DNA from: Diadophis punctatus similis
Lineage: Eukaryota; Chordata; Lepidosauria; Squamata; Dipsadidae
Length of the DNA stretch: 64,000 nt
Reading direction: 5' to 3'
Assembly (NCBI GenBank): GCA_023053685.1
Contig: JALIGW010000002.1
Span: forward strand, 170,117,430-170,181,429
The number at the start of each line of letters is the position of its first letter. Position 1 is the stretch's first letter. The notes under the pieces are model-generated. The model was not told the DNA's origin and did no database searches. It was given only the letters and a program-made list of their open reading frames with translations. A program made the translations under genes and the position numbers. This document shows, piece after piece, positions 35,111-46,732 of the stretch.

Positions 35111-35919
35111 AGTTCCAAACACTGGGATCATTGATATTAATTGGTTTCACATATCATAGGAGTGAGATATGAGAGACAGAGACAGAGATTCTAAGTTCAG
35201 GGTGGATGAAATTGATTTCATTTTGTCACTCAAGAATGTTTAATTACCTGGGGGGTTTTGGCACACACTTCTTTTAATGGGTCTTTATCTCAAATACTTT
35301 CTCACTGTGCAGCACAATGGTACTTCTTTATTTCTTTGCAAAGGAGCTAAAATTTATATAAAGCACAATTGTACTTAACCACATGGAAGGACTTGTTACA
35401 TTCATTAAATATTCAGGGATGTCAAAACTCTACATTTCAACTAAAAACTTAAATATATATTTTTATGCAACACAGAAATTTATTATATACAGTAAGTGAA
35501 TGTTATTTCTTTTCTTTCACAATTTTACAGGGGGGGGGGAAGAACTTACAGTGCAAGATAGAAGTGTGTTTATTATCAGAATTACACAGAACATCTGCCT
35601 CTGTGCCCCAGCCAACTTCGGGAATTTGAAAAACCAAGTCAATGCACAGAAAATGCATGTATTCATTTTCTACTTCATAATTTTACAGCCTAATCTGAAA
35701 TAGTTTCTACTTTTAAACCAACAAAATTGGATCGTATTTCAGAATGTATCACTAGATCTCTTTAGATATTTCAAAACAGCCTAACTTCCATTACTGTTTA
35801 TAGGGCAATGTTATCCTATAATAATCTTGGTGAAGCTATTCTTCCACCCTTAATGCCCTTATTTGTTATTATTTCTCCACCATTATTCTAGCTGCCAATA
35901 GCTACCATAGCCATGTTTA
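35111..35919. other. No feature recognised
   Basis: AT-rich; one G-run at 35530. No repeat family seen. Confidence 0.45.
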
Positions 35920-36790
35920 AGATGACTCATTCGCTGCTGGGGAAGAAAAAGTCAGAGGAGCTTCTCTCGGACCGTTGCAAGGACTATTCTTCTATCTGCG
36001 AGATGAAGTCTCATGAATTCATTCAGAATTGGACTTCATTTGGACAGATCCAGTAGAGGTGCCTGGTTTTTGGGGGGTTATCGCAGCATATTTGCACTGG
36101 GACTCCTGAGGAAGTAGACAGGAACTTCCAGACTGTAATCTCAGTGATCTGTTGTATTCAGATCACTCCTGGTGGATCACAATCTGGACAAAAGGTGATC
36201 TGAGATTGGATCCCCAAATCTGTTTCTTTGAGGAAGAAGTTTGTCTCATCAGGCTCGAAGGAGGCAGTGGTGCTGCTGGACCCAACAATTCTGAACAATT
36301 TCCATTTATTATTTAACCTTCCCTTTTAAGGGAACATCATGGAGAAGTGGCTGAGCTTCAGTTGGAGGAGATGGATTATCTGGATTTGTTTCAGTTGGGT
36401 TTCAGACCAGGTTACAATAAAGAGACAGCATTGGTCATGCTACAGCTGGTCTAGGATGAAATGGTGCAGACAATGATGGATGTGTCTTACTATGCCCATG
36501 CTCCTCAAACTGCACTGATTACCATTAGGGCCTGATTCATAGGGCCTGATTATTTGAGAGAACATTTGTCTCCAGTTGTTTCTGTCTGCCTAGTAAGACT
36601 GGGCAGAATGGGCGGGCTTTGGTTCAATCAATCAAGCAATGTTATCAAGTGTGATGCAGGAAACACATCTTCTCTATTGTAACAGCTGCCCTTTAGAATG
36701 ATAGCTTTCTCCCTGATGATGTTCAGGAAGCTATTAAGGAACTAGCTATTGTCCCAGGCATTAGCACAGATGATGCTAAATAATGATGAG
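35920..36790 (+). pseudogene. L2-type LINE internal fragment (RT region)
   Basis: Translation near 36385-36450 gives DYLDLFQLGFRPGYNKETAL, the 'dyLd.FQSGFRPGYGTETALV' motif of L2 reverse transcriptase. Flanking frames carry further L2-like phrases (SEELLSDRCKDYSS upstream; LGRMGGLWFNQ downstream). It is a chain of short pieces with deletions and shifts, an old copy. Confidence 0.65.
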
Positions 36791-37869
36791 TTGTAATATT
36801 AGGCATTAAAATAATGAAAGAACTATAGACTCAAGTGAACTCTCAAAATGAAGTCTAGTCAAGACATTTTGCAGGAGAACCACTTCAATCTTCATACCAA
36901 AAAGCAAAAGCATGTATGTGTATAATAACTGCCCAGACATCATTTTTTCTGTACTCTTCCTTTTCTATATTTGATATACTGTATAAGATGCGTTTTGTAA
37001 TGGAAAGATGTGCATATGAAAATATCAAACAAGTGTAGAATCAGGATAGAAACAGAAAAGTGGAAAACAGAAAAATGTTGATTTCACATATTTAGCCAGA
37101 TTGCCAAAGTAGTTTTAGGACTGTGATCAAGCCTTATGTAAATTTCTGTCCCAGCTTCAAATTAGCATTTGCTTCCATTCTATATTGCAGAAAAGAAAAC
37201 ATAAATTATATTAATAGAAATATTTACAAAGTACAATCTATTATAATATCTCACTGTAGCTGCATTACACTGTCTGAATACTCCCTGCTCTATCCCTAAG
37301 CTCAGAAAGAAAGAAATATCTTGCTGAACTCTAAATTATAAAATTCCATTTTATGCAATACTGCAGAAAAAAGTGGACATTGAAAAATTATCTGACTGGG
37401 AGCTTAGCAAGATAAAGCTATAAATCTTCCTGGCAGTTATTCACTTTTATTGTGAGGTGGTGCTTATGGGAGCTGCTGTTAAGTAACAGATGCTGAAGTT
37501 TGGCATGGTAGCTTTGAGATTCCTAAGTCCATAGATGTGCTGTGATTCTGCAGCATTCAGACTCTGGTGTAGCAAAAAGTATGAGATTTAAAAACATTGC
37601 CAAAGTCAATTGAGGACTCAGTCAAGAATTTAAAAGATAGGTCCCAGTCGCTCAAGAATAGGCAATGGCAAGAACTACTAGTAGGATTTATGGTGGACTG
37701 AAACAGCAGGGATGGCACTGCTGCAGAAATCAGAGGCCAGATGGTGAATTCTGTCCAGCGTGGCCATTCCAGATAAAGGAGAGATTGCGAGATCACCCAC
37801 TTGCACTCCAGACGGCTGTTCCTCACGAGTAGACTGCACGAGCTGAGGTTTTTGTGGTCAGCTGATAGA
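36791..37869. other. No feature recognised
   Basis: The 144-aa minus ORF at 37557-37991 is open by chance as far as I can tell; see rejected items. Confidence 0.45.
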
Positions 37870-38135
37870 CAAGATAGATTATAGAAAGAAGGGCTATGTT
37901 GTAACTTTAGAGCAAGAGGTAACTTTATAATTGAACTTGTAACTTCTGTACAGAAGACGATCAAAAGCCACTTCTTTGTATCTTTTTGCATTGTTTTCCA
38001 TTTTTCTTTTATCCCCCCCCCCTTTCTTGCACTTTTAGATTTTAGCTTTCTATCTGCCTTCTTTCTTTTTCTTCTTTGTATTCATTTGCATCAGTTTTAT
38101 CTTCCTTTTTTAAACTTTTAATAAATTTAAAAAAA
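37870..38135 (+). mobile_element. Possible L1-like 3' end
   Basis: A pyrimidine-rich 3'UTR-like stretch ends in TTTTAATAAATTTAAAAAAA, a polyadenylation signal followed by an A tail. That suits an L1 or processed transcript 3' end. No ORF2 frame is recognisable upstream. Confidence 0.35.
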
Positions 38136-38699
38136 AGAAATTAATTAATTTAAAGACCTTCACCTCCAAAATCTAAAAGGTGATTTTCCCCCTCCCCTAA
38201 AATTTTATGAAGCAGGAAATGAGAACATCTTCCATGTTCTTTTTAAACTCTATTAAGCTGAACATTTTTTTATGTTAAAAGAAAACAGGTTTGGTCATGC
38301 TGTACCTTTGCTTTGCTTATCCAGGCCCCATGAAAAATCTGTATTTTTCAAAGAAGATACTGTTCATGTGTACATCTGAACACATCCATCATAACAAAGC
38401 ACAGTTCCAAAATATAACATTTAACTTCACTAAAGGAATTAAATATAGGGTTCTAACCTAAAAAGTCTAGAATAACTTAAAACTAAATCTGTTACAGAAT
38501 TCAATTCAAACTGGGAACCTACATGACAATTCAGTATGTGGATCAAATCCAAATCCAAATGATAAAACAAATCAAAACCCCAAATGGGTGTTTTTATGGG
38601 AGAATCAGTTTGGTGTAGTGGTTAGTTGGACTTTAAGGAAGCGGGTAGAAAGATTCTTTTGAATTTTGGGGTTGAAAAAGATTCTAAAATGGATAATTA
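38136..38699. other. Mostly unassigned
   Basis: A tRNA-SINE head-like phrase (CAGTTTGGTGTAGTGGTTAG) sits at 38607-38626; the rest is not assigned. Confidence 0.4.
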
Positions 38700-39010
38700 A
38701 GAAAACAAACAAATAGATCATTGAAGATAATATACTAACCCAGAATTGTCTTTTGAGGCACAAAAGAAAAGAATCCAAATATCCTACTTTGGACACGTGA
38801 TGCAAAGATCTAGCTCTCTGGAGAAGTCTATAATGCTGGGAATAGAGGAAGGAAAGAGAAGAAGAGGATGATCAACAGCTGGCCAACTGCATGATGGGTG
38901 CAACATTGTAAGATCTGAAGGATCAGTTTGGGAACAGACAGTCATAGAGAAAATCAATCTATGTGGCCAATAAGAGTCAACATTGATTTGATGGCATATT
39001 AATCATCCAG
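38700..39010 (+). pseudogene. Bov-B (RTE) LINE C-terminal fragment
   Basis: Translation from 38787 gives FGHVMQRSSSLEKSIMLG and IEEGKRRRG, the Bov-B C-terminal segment ('FLGHIMRRDDSLEKTLMLGKTEGRRRRG'). Following words match the 3' tail. Stops follow. An old, 5'-truncated copy, opposite in orientation to the 10.2-11.3 kb one. Confidence 0.75.
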
Positions 39011-39177
39011 TGTTATACTGCAACATTGTAACCTCTGTGACATTTCTAAATCCTTTGTTCATTCATTTGTATTTTATTTTTTTATTCCCCTTTCTTATCT
39101 TCTGTTTATATTTGATGGTATAGTTCTCATGTGTTGTCATTTTGGCATCATAACAGTTGCAATGGCTGCCTCTAGAA

Positions 39178-39312
39178 CAGGGCTGTCAAACTCCCGGCCC
39201 GCGGGCCAGATGCGCCACGCGCTGGCCACATCCACGTCCCGTTTAGTGAAGGGAGGGAAAGTCCCGATACATCACGTGATGCCGCCGTGATCACGTGAGT
39301 TTGACACCCCTG
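39178..39312. mobile_element. Short hAT MITE with paired E-box sites
   Basis: 135 bp; ends CAGGGCTGTCAAACTCCCGG and GAGTTTGACACCCCTG; flanks CTCTAGAA (39170-39177) and CTCTAAGA (39313-39320), an imperfect 8-bp duplication. TCACGTGA occurs twice, at 39272-39279 and 39291-39298. Confidence 0.88.
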
Positions 39313-39320
39313 CTCTAAGA

Positions 39321-40312
39321 CCTACTGCACTGGTTTAGCTCATTAGTAGAATAAGAAATGGAAAAATGTATGAGGTCAAGCCAAATAGATGGAGAATGGA
39401 AGTATATGCACTTTGTCAATAAAATATAATTTAGAGTTTAAAATGAGCCACTGCTGCAACCACTTGTGCAAATGAATTTGTATTACTTGAGTTTAAGTGC
39501 TTTTCATCTGTATACAAACCAAAATACCAATCCACACACCAGAGAAAGCCTTGATGATTCTGTTCTCTGGACAGGCGTCTAAAAGAAATTATGGCTCTTT
39601 ATTTTGTACAATTCTTAGATGTTGATTTCTGTCACATGTCTGACATGACTCACGCCCATTACCAGCTTTGGTTATAGGTGAAAACATCAGATTACAGACC
39701 ATTCAATACAACTTTGACAAAAGTACAGTGCATTTCTCAAGATAAATACAGTGCTTTCAGATGGTCTCTGACCTCTCAAAGAATGTGATTAGAATGATAG
39801 CTTATGTAATGTTTCAACAGACATGTTTGTTCTAAAGCAGGTGATTTAACATTTCCTTTTCTTTACTCAAGGTTATATATTCATGCTTGATTCTCCATTT
39901 TTATTAGCTTCTTTGTGGATTGCATATAAATATGTGTTTTGATTTTCAAATAGATTTGCTAAATGCAGCATGTACACTTGTAGATTGCATTTATTAAGAA
40001 TGCCAGGGGTTTTTTTAGGGGGAAAAAGAGTTTGGCAAGGAATATTTATTCCCATTCTTGCTAGTATTCCCATGAAAAATATTCTTAAGTTTGCATTTAC
40101 CCAGAGCTAAAATATTGTAGAATATTTTTCTATGATTTTAACATTCAGACATTATTGTTTTAGACTATTGCATAACCACAGGAAAACTAAAGTCAATACT
40201 TTCCCAAAATATTCTCATTTATGCTATCTACATGCTATGATTATACAACACCTCATTTCTGCATGTAACTCTGAATTGTGCTAACAGAAATGAAAATAAT
40301 AGCCAAGAAAAA
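39321..40312. other. No feature recognised
   Basis: AT-rich, no repeat family or gene seen. Confidence 0.45.
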
Positions 40313-40631
40313 TAAAAAGGAAAGGAAAGGGAAAGGGAAAGGGAAAGGGAAAGAGGAGAGGTGAGGAGAGGAGAGGAGAGGAGAGGAGAGGAGAGGAGAG
40401 GAGAGGAGAGGAGAGGAGAGGAGAGGAGAGGAGAGGAAAGGAAAGGAAAGGAAAGGAAAGGAAAGGAAGAATGAAAGACGGAAGACTGGGGACGGGAGAG
40501 GAGAGGAGAGGAGAGGAGAGGAGAGGAGAGGAGAGAAGAGAAGAGAAGAGAAGAGAAGAGAAGAGAAGAGAAGAGAAGAGAAGAGAAGAGAAGAGAAGAG
40601 AAGAGAAGAGAAGAGAAGAGAAGAGAAGAGA
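40313..40631 (+). repeat. Polypurine tract, (GGAAA)n/(GGAGA)n/(AAGAG)n
   Basis: About 320 bp with only a few pyrimidines (near 40360 and 40470-40495), built from successive blocks of AAAGG, GAGAG and AGAAG pentamers. The Leu-Phe-Ser-Ser ORFs of 137 and 167 aa on the minus strand are translations of it. Confidence 0.95.
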
Positions 40632-41240
40632 CCTGTGATTTTTGAAAAAAATAACTTTCTCCTCAACCTGGTCCTCGTCCTTGACCATCACTGCAGGATA
40701 AAGGACAATATTATTCCAGCACATTTTTCCTATGCTTGTTTGATCATTATTCAGTTGGTCAAAGCTCTGATGAGTGGTAGGCAATAATGTCCTGGAGCCA
40801 GCACATACTGACTTGTAAGGGCCAATTGTTAAATTTGACAGCAGTGCTCATCCACAATCCCTAGCATGCCAATAAGCTGTTTGGCAGCTCATGGCTTAGC
40901 AGTGACAATGGAGATGGCAGAGCTGGTTATTATACATTTTATTAGCATATCTTCTGATAGAATTCATTCATAGACCTTTCCTGTAACAACCATGGGCAAC
41001 TTGGTTACAACTTGTAAATTGCAATTTGAAATGTTAGAAGGGTAAAAAGCATGAATTAATAAGTAAAAGAAAACATAACTTGTGTGACAATAAAATAAAA
41101 GAGAAGGCTGTAAGAGATTGGAATGAAGATGGTCTTATCTTGTGGAAGGGAAGGGATAAATACATGCATGGAAGTAGAGTTAAGTTATACTAAAAGAGCA
41201 ACGATCTTTCTCAGAACACATGAACTGGTATAATCTAATA
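40632..41240. other. No feature recognised
   Basis: Nothing recognised. Confidence 0.4.
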
Positions 41241-41367
41241 CAGGTGTCTCCTATCTTGGCAACTCTGAGACAAGTAGACTTCAACTCCCAAAATTCCTTA
41301 GCTAGCATGGGAAATTCTGGGAGTTGAAGTCCGTGCATCTTAAAGTTGTCAAATTTGGGAACCCCTG
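41241..41367. mobile_element. Palindromic hAT MITE
   Basis: 127 bp; CAGGTGTCTCCTATCTTGGC on the left, AATTTGGGAACCCCTG on the right, with mirrored ACTTCAACTCCCA / TGGGAGTTGAAGT in the arms. Same family as 15818-15952. The duplication is not recognisable. Confidence 0.82.
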
Positions 41368-42482
41368 GTTAATGTTGTCGTGTAAAGATGTAAATAAATG
41401 TAAAGGTGTGAAAGGTGTAAATAAGAGCAAGAATTCCTACATCAGTGACAGTTCCATGATATACTCCAGTGAATTGTGACAATGTAAGAATCAAGGATGA
41501 ATTTGGGGGAAATTGAGCTACTCTCCAAAGACTTTGATCTGGGGGTGTGGAGTTATTATACAAAATTATACAAGTACGTCAGTGGTGAAAAACTAAAGCA
41601 AGTAGATGAATTTGGTACCATCTTGGTAGCATGACATAAACAGTCGCACATTCCCCAAAATTTCAAATAAAAATGAGCATTTAAAAATTACTTCATCAAC
41701 TCTCTCCTGTAAATGTGTGGCTGAAGTTTATTTTTATCTTATTGTTCTGTGGTAGACCTGAGAAGCAATGGTCTCCCCTCTTTGTGCATTTCTTCGTTAC
41801 AATAAATAAGTCCATCAAATCTTCTCTCTCAAGATGAAGAGGGGGAAAATGCAAGCATTAATCATTTTTTTCACTGCTTTTTTTCCTAGTTACCTGTTTC
41901 TGTCAAATTATAAGACCTCACCTTCAGGTGTTCCACATTTATGGCCAGGAGGTCCACTTGAGCAAGTTCAAAGTACGTTGGCCAAGTCTTTCCTATTCAT
42001 CATTCTTTGACATGAAATCTCCTGATAGTATCTGCTCATTTGTCTGTGGGCTTTGAAGACGTTGTGAGTCTGAAAGGCAGAGGGAGAAAGGTTAATTGGT
42101 TTTGCTGACCATCTGTTTGTCTTGGGAATGAATGCAGAGCTTAATATGTAAGAAGTGGCATCTGCAAGAATTAAGTAAAACATTTCCACAGAGTTTAACT
42201 TATGGATCGTGTGCTCGGAGGAAGAGTCTGTATAACCAAAAAAAATCATTTTTACTTAGTTTTAAAGGTTTTGACCCTGGGGAGAGATAGCCAGTAAGAC
42301 TTCTCCTGGGAGTATCAAGAAGAAATGCAAACTTTTCCAGTCAATTTTTTTAAAAAATTATGTCTATCATTTTATACTTCTTTTAATGAGAAAAGGGGCA
42401 TCACCCAGCTCTACAACAAATAGCAGCATCCAGGAATTGAACCGCTCAATCTCCATGAAAAAAGGCTTTTTCTGTACAAAGC
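41368..42482. other. No feature recognised
   Basis: No repeat or gene recognised. Confidence 0.45.
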
Positions 42483-42490
42483 AACTAGAG

Positions 42491-42885
42491 CCGTGATGGC
42501 GAACCTATGGCATGGGTGCCACAGGTGGCACGCGGAGCCATATCTGCTGGCACGCGAGCTGTTGCCCTAGCTCAGGTCCAGCGTGCATGTGGGTGCCCGC
42601 CAGCTGATTTTTGGCTCGCACGGAGGCTCTGGGAGGGTGTTTTTGGCCTCCAGAGGGCCTCCAGGGTGGCAGGGGAGGGTGTTTTTGCCCTCCCCAAGCT
42701 CCAAGAAAGCCTCTGGAGCCCGGGGAGGGCAAAAAATGGGCCTACCGGGTCCACCAGAAGTCAGGAAATGGGGGAGCAGGGGCACGTGGGGGAGCATTGA
42801 ATATGGGTGTGGGCACGCGCACACGTGCAATAGCGCGCGTGTGCACTATTTCGGCACCCGAGGAAAAAAAGGTTCGCCATCACTG
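42491..42885. mobile_element. hAT MITE (CAGTGATGGCGAACC), perfect 8-bp duplication
   Basis: 395 bp; ends CCGTGATGGCGAACCTATGG and AAAGGTTCGCCATCACTG; exact AACTAGAG flanks at 42483-42490 and 42886-42893. Very GC-rich interior with a repeated GGGAGGGTGTTTTTG word. Up to 102-aa ORFs on both strands follow from high GC and have no transposase motif. Confidence 0.94.
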
Positions 42886-42893
42886 AACTAGAG

Positions 42894-43261
42894 CATTCTT
42901 TCCTTTCGTCATTGAAAATCATTTTTGCAATACTATGAAATTTCAAAACCAGTTGCAATTTGTTACATTAGGGGAAGGATCTACTTCATGTAAAGTCTGG
43001 GGGAAGGAGGGCATACAAGAAGTGTGAAATATTTAATATATCCAAGTAGAGCTAGCTGGGTCTACCTAATTATGGAGGAGGAAGAGGAAGAGGAAGGATT
43101 GAATGGTACCTATTCCCAAGCAATAATATGATTGTCTCAGGGAAGTCCATATAAGTTTACAATTATGTACCTGCAGAACAGCACTTGGCAATATTGTCTG
43201 TGTGTCAAATTAGCTTCAAACAGATATCTGTACCTTGCAGATATAACAATATAGAAAGTGC
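42894..43261. other. No feature recognised
   Basis: Nothing recognised apart from a small GAGGAA-rich patch at 43075-43100. Confidence 0.4.
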
Positions 43262-43269
43262 ATTTTCCC

Positions 43270-43535
43270 CAGTGATGAAATCCAATTTTTTTACTACTGG
43301 TTCTGTGGGTGTGGCTTGGTGGGCTTGGTGTGGTTTGGTGGGTGTGGCTTGATGGGCATGGCAGGGGAAGGATACTGCAAAATCCCCATTCCCACCCCAC
43401 TCTGGGGCCAGCCAGAGGTGGTATTTGCCGGTTCTCTGAACTACTCAAAATTTCTGCTACTGGTTCTCCGAATTATTCAAAATTTCCGCTACTGGTTCTC
43501 CAGAACCTGTCAAAACCTGCTGGATTTCACCCCTG
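43270..43535 (+). mobile_element. hAT MITE (CAGGGGTGAAATCC), perfect 8-bp duplication
   Basis: 266 bp; ends CAGTGATGAAATCCAATTTT and TGGATTTCACCCCTG; exact ATTTTCCC at 43262-43269 and 43536-43543. Internal duplications of GGTGTGGCTTGGTGGGC and of TTTCTGCTACTGGTTCTC. Confidence 0.93.
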
Positions 43536-43543
43536 ATTTTCCC

Positions 43544-44249
43544 TCAAGAGCTTGCAACCATGCAAAGTTTAAAAGGTTATAGCTTTGAGCCTAGGATGTC
43601 CATAAAAGGACAGGATGAAAGTTCATAGTGTGTAGAAAGAGAACATTTCACTATTGCATCACTGACCTTTTTTAAGTGTCAGCAATAGGTCAACACTCCA
43701 ATCAGGCTTGAACATCTTCAGAGGTTTTCTCAGTGATTATGCTTAATCATAATTAACATATAAGAAGAAAACAACACATTTGACACATTGTTATATAGTT
43801 CACAGTTATTAGTTGTTTATATACTTTCAGTTAAAGAACAAAAACTGAGACAATCCCTCTTAACTTATCCTTTAAAATCCAGAAGTGCTATTTTTTGTTA
43901 TATTGCCAAAGATAAATTGTGAGGACCTGAAAACAAATCTGCTTCTCCAGATAGGTTCTAAGAGGTACAAACTAATAATAATAATTCTACATTCTAGCAA
44001 AAACATATATTAATAATATACAACAATATTTTTAAAATCCTAACATATAATCCTAAAATTATCACAGTGGCAGTATTAAATGGGAATCCATCCTCATAAG
44101 CAACATCACAAACATTAGTACAAGAATGCAGCTAAAATAGTTGTTAGTACTGCAAACACAGCTACATAGCTATCAAGTATTGTCATACATCAGTATTTGA
44201 GGAACAATGAAATCCAAATTCATCAACTGCCAAATATGTTAACATTAAA
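43544..44249. other. No feature recognised
   Basis: AT-rich, nothing recognised. Confidence 0.4.
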
Positions 44250-44257
44250 CATTCAGG

Positions 44258-44470
44258 CAGGGGTGAAATCCAGCAGGTTCTGACAGGTTCTGGAAAACCA
44301 GTAGCGGAAATTTTGAGTAGTTCGGAGAACTGGTAAATACCATCTCTGACTGACAGAGTGGGGTGGTAATGGAGATTTTGCAATATCCTTCCCCTGCCAC
44401 GCCCACTAAGCAACGCCCACCACGCAACGCCCACAGAACCAGTAGTAAAAAAAAATGGATTTCACCACTG
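44258..44470 (-). mobile_element. hAT MITE (CAGGGGTGAAATCC), inverted copy
   Basis: 213 bp, reverse orientation of the 43270 element 720 bp away; exact CATTCAGG at 44250-44257 and 44471-44478. Confidence 0.93.
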
Positions 44471-44711
44471 CATTCAGGTATTCAAAAATATAATGTAAAT
44501 GTGAAATATCAACATACCAAAAGAATGTTTTGAACATTAAGACAACGTGGGGAAACATTTTTGACAGCCCTCTAAGTTTCAGCTCACTGAAAATTGGTCT
44601 ACTATTTTACCTGCCCTACTTTATAGAATGTCAATATATTAACAGTGACACCTTGTTGCTTTGTTTCAGGAAAAAACATCAGCTGTTAATTTGCTAAGTG
44701 CCACGACTTTA

Positions 44712-44938
44712 TTACTCTTTTTTGGTACCTTCAAGTCAGTTTTAACTCCAGCATTCAAGTCTCTGCAGCAACAGTTTCAGAAGTGGTTTGCTATTGCCTC
44801 CTTCCCAGGAAGGAGAATGATTGAATGAAGAGAATGATTGGGCCAAAGTCATTCAGTTGGCTTCATGCCTAAGGTGGGACTAGCACTCATGGTCTCTAAC
44901 CTGGTACCTTAACCACTTCACCAAAAAGGCTCTCACCT
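44712..44938 (-). mobile_element. tRNA-derived SINE, second type
   Basis: Minus-strand head GAGAGCCTTTTTGGTGAAGT then GGTTAAGGTACCAGG and a B-box-like AGTGCTAGTCCCACC; body with CTGAATGACTTTGGCCCAAT. It differs from the Sauria type. No duplication located. Confidence 0.65.
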
Positions 44939-45172
44939 GTTAACTGTTCATAGAGACATTTCACTGAGTACATTGGTATCAAAATCAAACCACTGCTTGG
45001 TAAATAGAGATGACCATCAAGATGAAAATATCACCAGTCTGCCTTCCATAACCCCAAGTCTGCATTTATCATTCAAACTAGAAAACATAGGTCCCTCTAA
45101 AATACACTGAGGAGTATTAGCAGTACTAACTGTTGTTTGCATTATATTTCTAATGTACTACCAATTCCTACA

Positions 45173-45506
45173 GGGAAGGTACAGTGGCTCAGAGGTTAAG
45201 ACACGGGGCTTGTCACCTGGAAAAGCCGGCAGCCCAGGTTCAAGACCTCGGTGCCATGCAATGGGGTGAGCTCCCATCTTTACCCCAGCTTCTGCCAACC
45301 TAGCAGTTTGAAAGCATGCAAATGTGAGTAGATAAATAGGTACCACTTCAGTGGGAATGTAACAGTGCTCTGTGATGTCATGCAGGCGACATGACCATGG
45401 AAATGTGTTCAGACAGTGCTGGCTCAATGGCCTTGAAACAGAGATGAGCACTGCCCCCTAGAGTCGGCAATGACCAGCGGAATAAAATCCGCAGGGACTT
45501 CTACCA
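45173..45506 (+). mobile_element. tRNA-derived SINE with 14-bp duplication
   Basis: 334 bp between TACCAATTCCTACA at 45159-45172 and 45507-45520. tRNA-like head (CAGTGGCTCAGAGGTTAAGA; B box CCAGGTTCAAGACCT), body with GCAAATGTGAGTAGATAAAT, CACTGCCCCCTAGAGTCGG, and tail TTCTACCA. A complete, well-bounded insertion made by LINE machinery. The 97-aa minus ORF is incidental. Confidence 0.92.
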
Positions 45507-45520
45507 TACCAATTCCTACA

Positions 45521-46332
45521 ACAAATCTTAGAAAAAGTTTTCATTACTTTCACGATTAACCACACTTAACCATTTAATCTACTATGGATAATACATGTAG
45601 CCATAGGTAGCTGAATTGTATCCAGTATATATTTCACTGCACCTGAAAAGCGAAACAGCTGTTCATGAATTTTATATTACATATGATAAAAGGGTTTTTT
45701 AAAAAACTCATTTTTGAGCCCTGTTCAGTTAATTGAATTGCTAGCCACACTTGTAAACATGTTAATGGACATGACATTGCAGGCAGGCCTATTGAAAATG
45801 GCTGTCAAGTTAAATCCTGGCTCAGTGAAAAAATGAAAGGAAAGAATATAATCAGATTTGAAAGGATTTTCCTAGAGACTTGACAAACAAAGAATTATAG
45901 GCAATATCAACTATCTGTAAATGCAGAACTCATGTTGCAAATTAATGTGATTAATCTTCAGATGAAAGTATATTTTGATTAAAGAGCTAGCTGCAGAATT
46001 CATTTGAAAATCACTAGGTTTTTTTCCCCCTGAATTATTCTTAGCCATATTCTAATCAAATTCTGTGCATTTCACATTGTTATTCTGAACATATTTTGAA
46101 CCCTCTACGCATTATTTTCATAATTGTAGACTTCTGAAGTTTCAGACTTTTTGCACTTAGTTTTTAACTGCAATATAAATAAATATTATTACTCAAATTT
46201 CTTCTCATTTAACCATATTTGTGTGTAGACAAATATGTGAACAGTGGTATTTTTTGTTTTGTTTTGTTTTTCATTTCCTTCTGCTAAATTCTGGAACACT
46301 GAAATTTAGCAAAGATGTAGATCAAAAGCTGG
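45521..46332. other. No feature recognised
   Basis: Repeat-free as far as I can see; 45950-46120 might be conserved noncoding DNA. Confidence 0.4.
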
Positions 46333-46723
46333 CAACTATTTTACTCCTCAACTTAGTCATTTATTTAGGGACTGTTCAAAGTTACAATGGCACTGAAAAA
46401 AGTGACTTACAACCAGTCCTCGCACTTACTACCATTGTAGCAGTCCTATGGTCACATGATCAAAATTTGGGTGTTTGGCAGCTGGCATGTATTTATGATG
46501 GTTCCAGCATCCCAGGGCCCGTAATCATCATTTGTGACTTTCCCAGCCAATTTCTGACAAGCAAAGTCAATGGAGGAAGTCGGATTTGCATAATGACCAC
46601 ATAATCATTTAACAACAGCAGTGATTCAATTTACAACTGTGGCAAAACTGGTTGTACAATCAGGCATGACTCAATGGAAATTTTGGTACCCGGTTATAGT
46701 CATAAATCAAGGAACTACTTGTA
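46333..46723 (+). mobile_element. MITE-like repeat (tagtcCTCGACTTACGACC type)
   Basis: Left end TTACTCCTCAACTTAGTC and right end GGTTATAGTCATAAATCAAG plus GAACTACTTGTA are inverted versions of one terminus. The interior has words such as TTCAAAGTTACAATGGCACT, TATGGTCACATGATCAAAAT and GCAAAGTCAATGGAGGAAG shared with 63054-63458. Degenerate; TSD not readable. The 107-127-aa ORFs over it are incidental. Confidence 0.7.
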
Positions 46724-46732
46724 TGTACTTTC

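Noticed and set aside
37557..37991. 144-aa minus-strand ORF as a host gene
   Set aside because: No recognisable domain, no splice or promoter context, and serine/leucine-rich composition expected from chance reading. It borders a poly(A)-like 3' end on the other strand.
40253..40784. 137- and 167-aa Leu/Phe/Ser repeat proteins
   Set aside because: They are translations of the polypurine tract.
42505..42891. Cluster of 87-102-aa ORFs on both strands
   Set aside because: High GC of a hAT MITE removes stops; no transposase motif.
45173..45300. Functional tRNA gene
   Set aside because: A and B box-like words belong to a SINE head; no cloverleaf, and the sequence continues into a SINE body with duplications on both sides. 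The same applies to the Sauria SINE heads.
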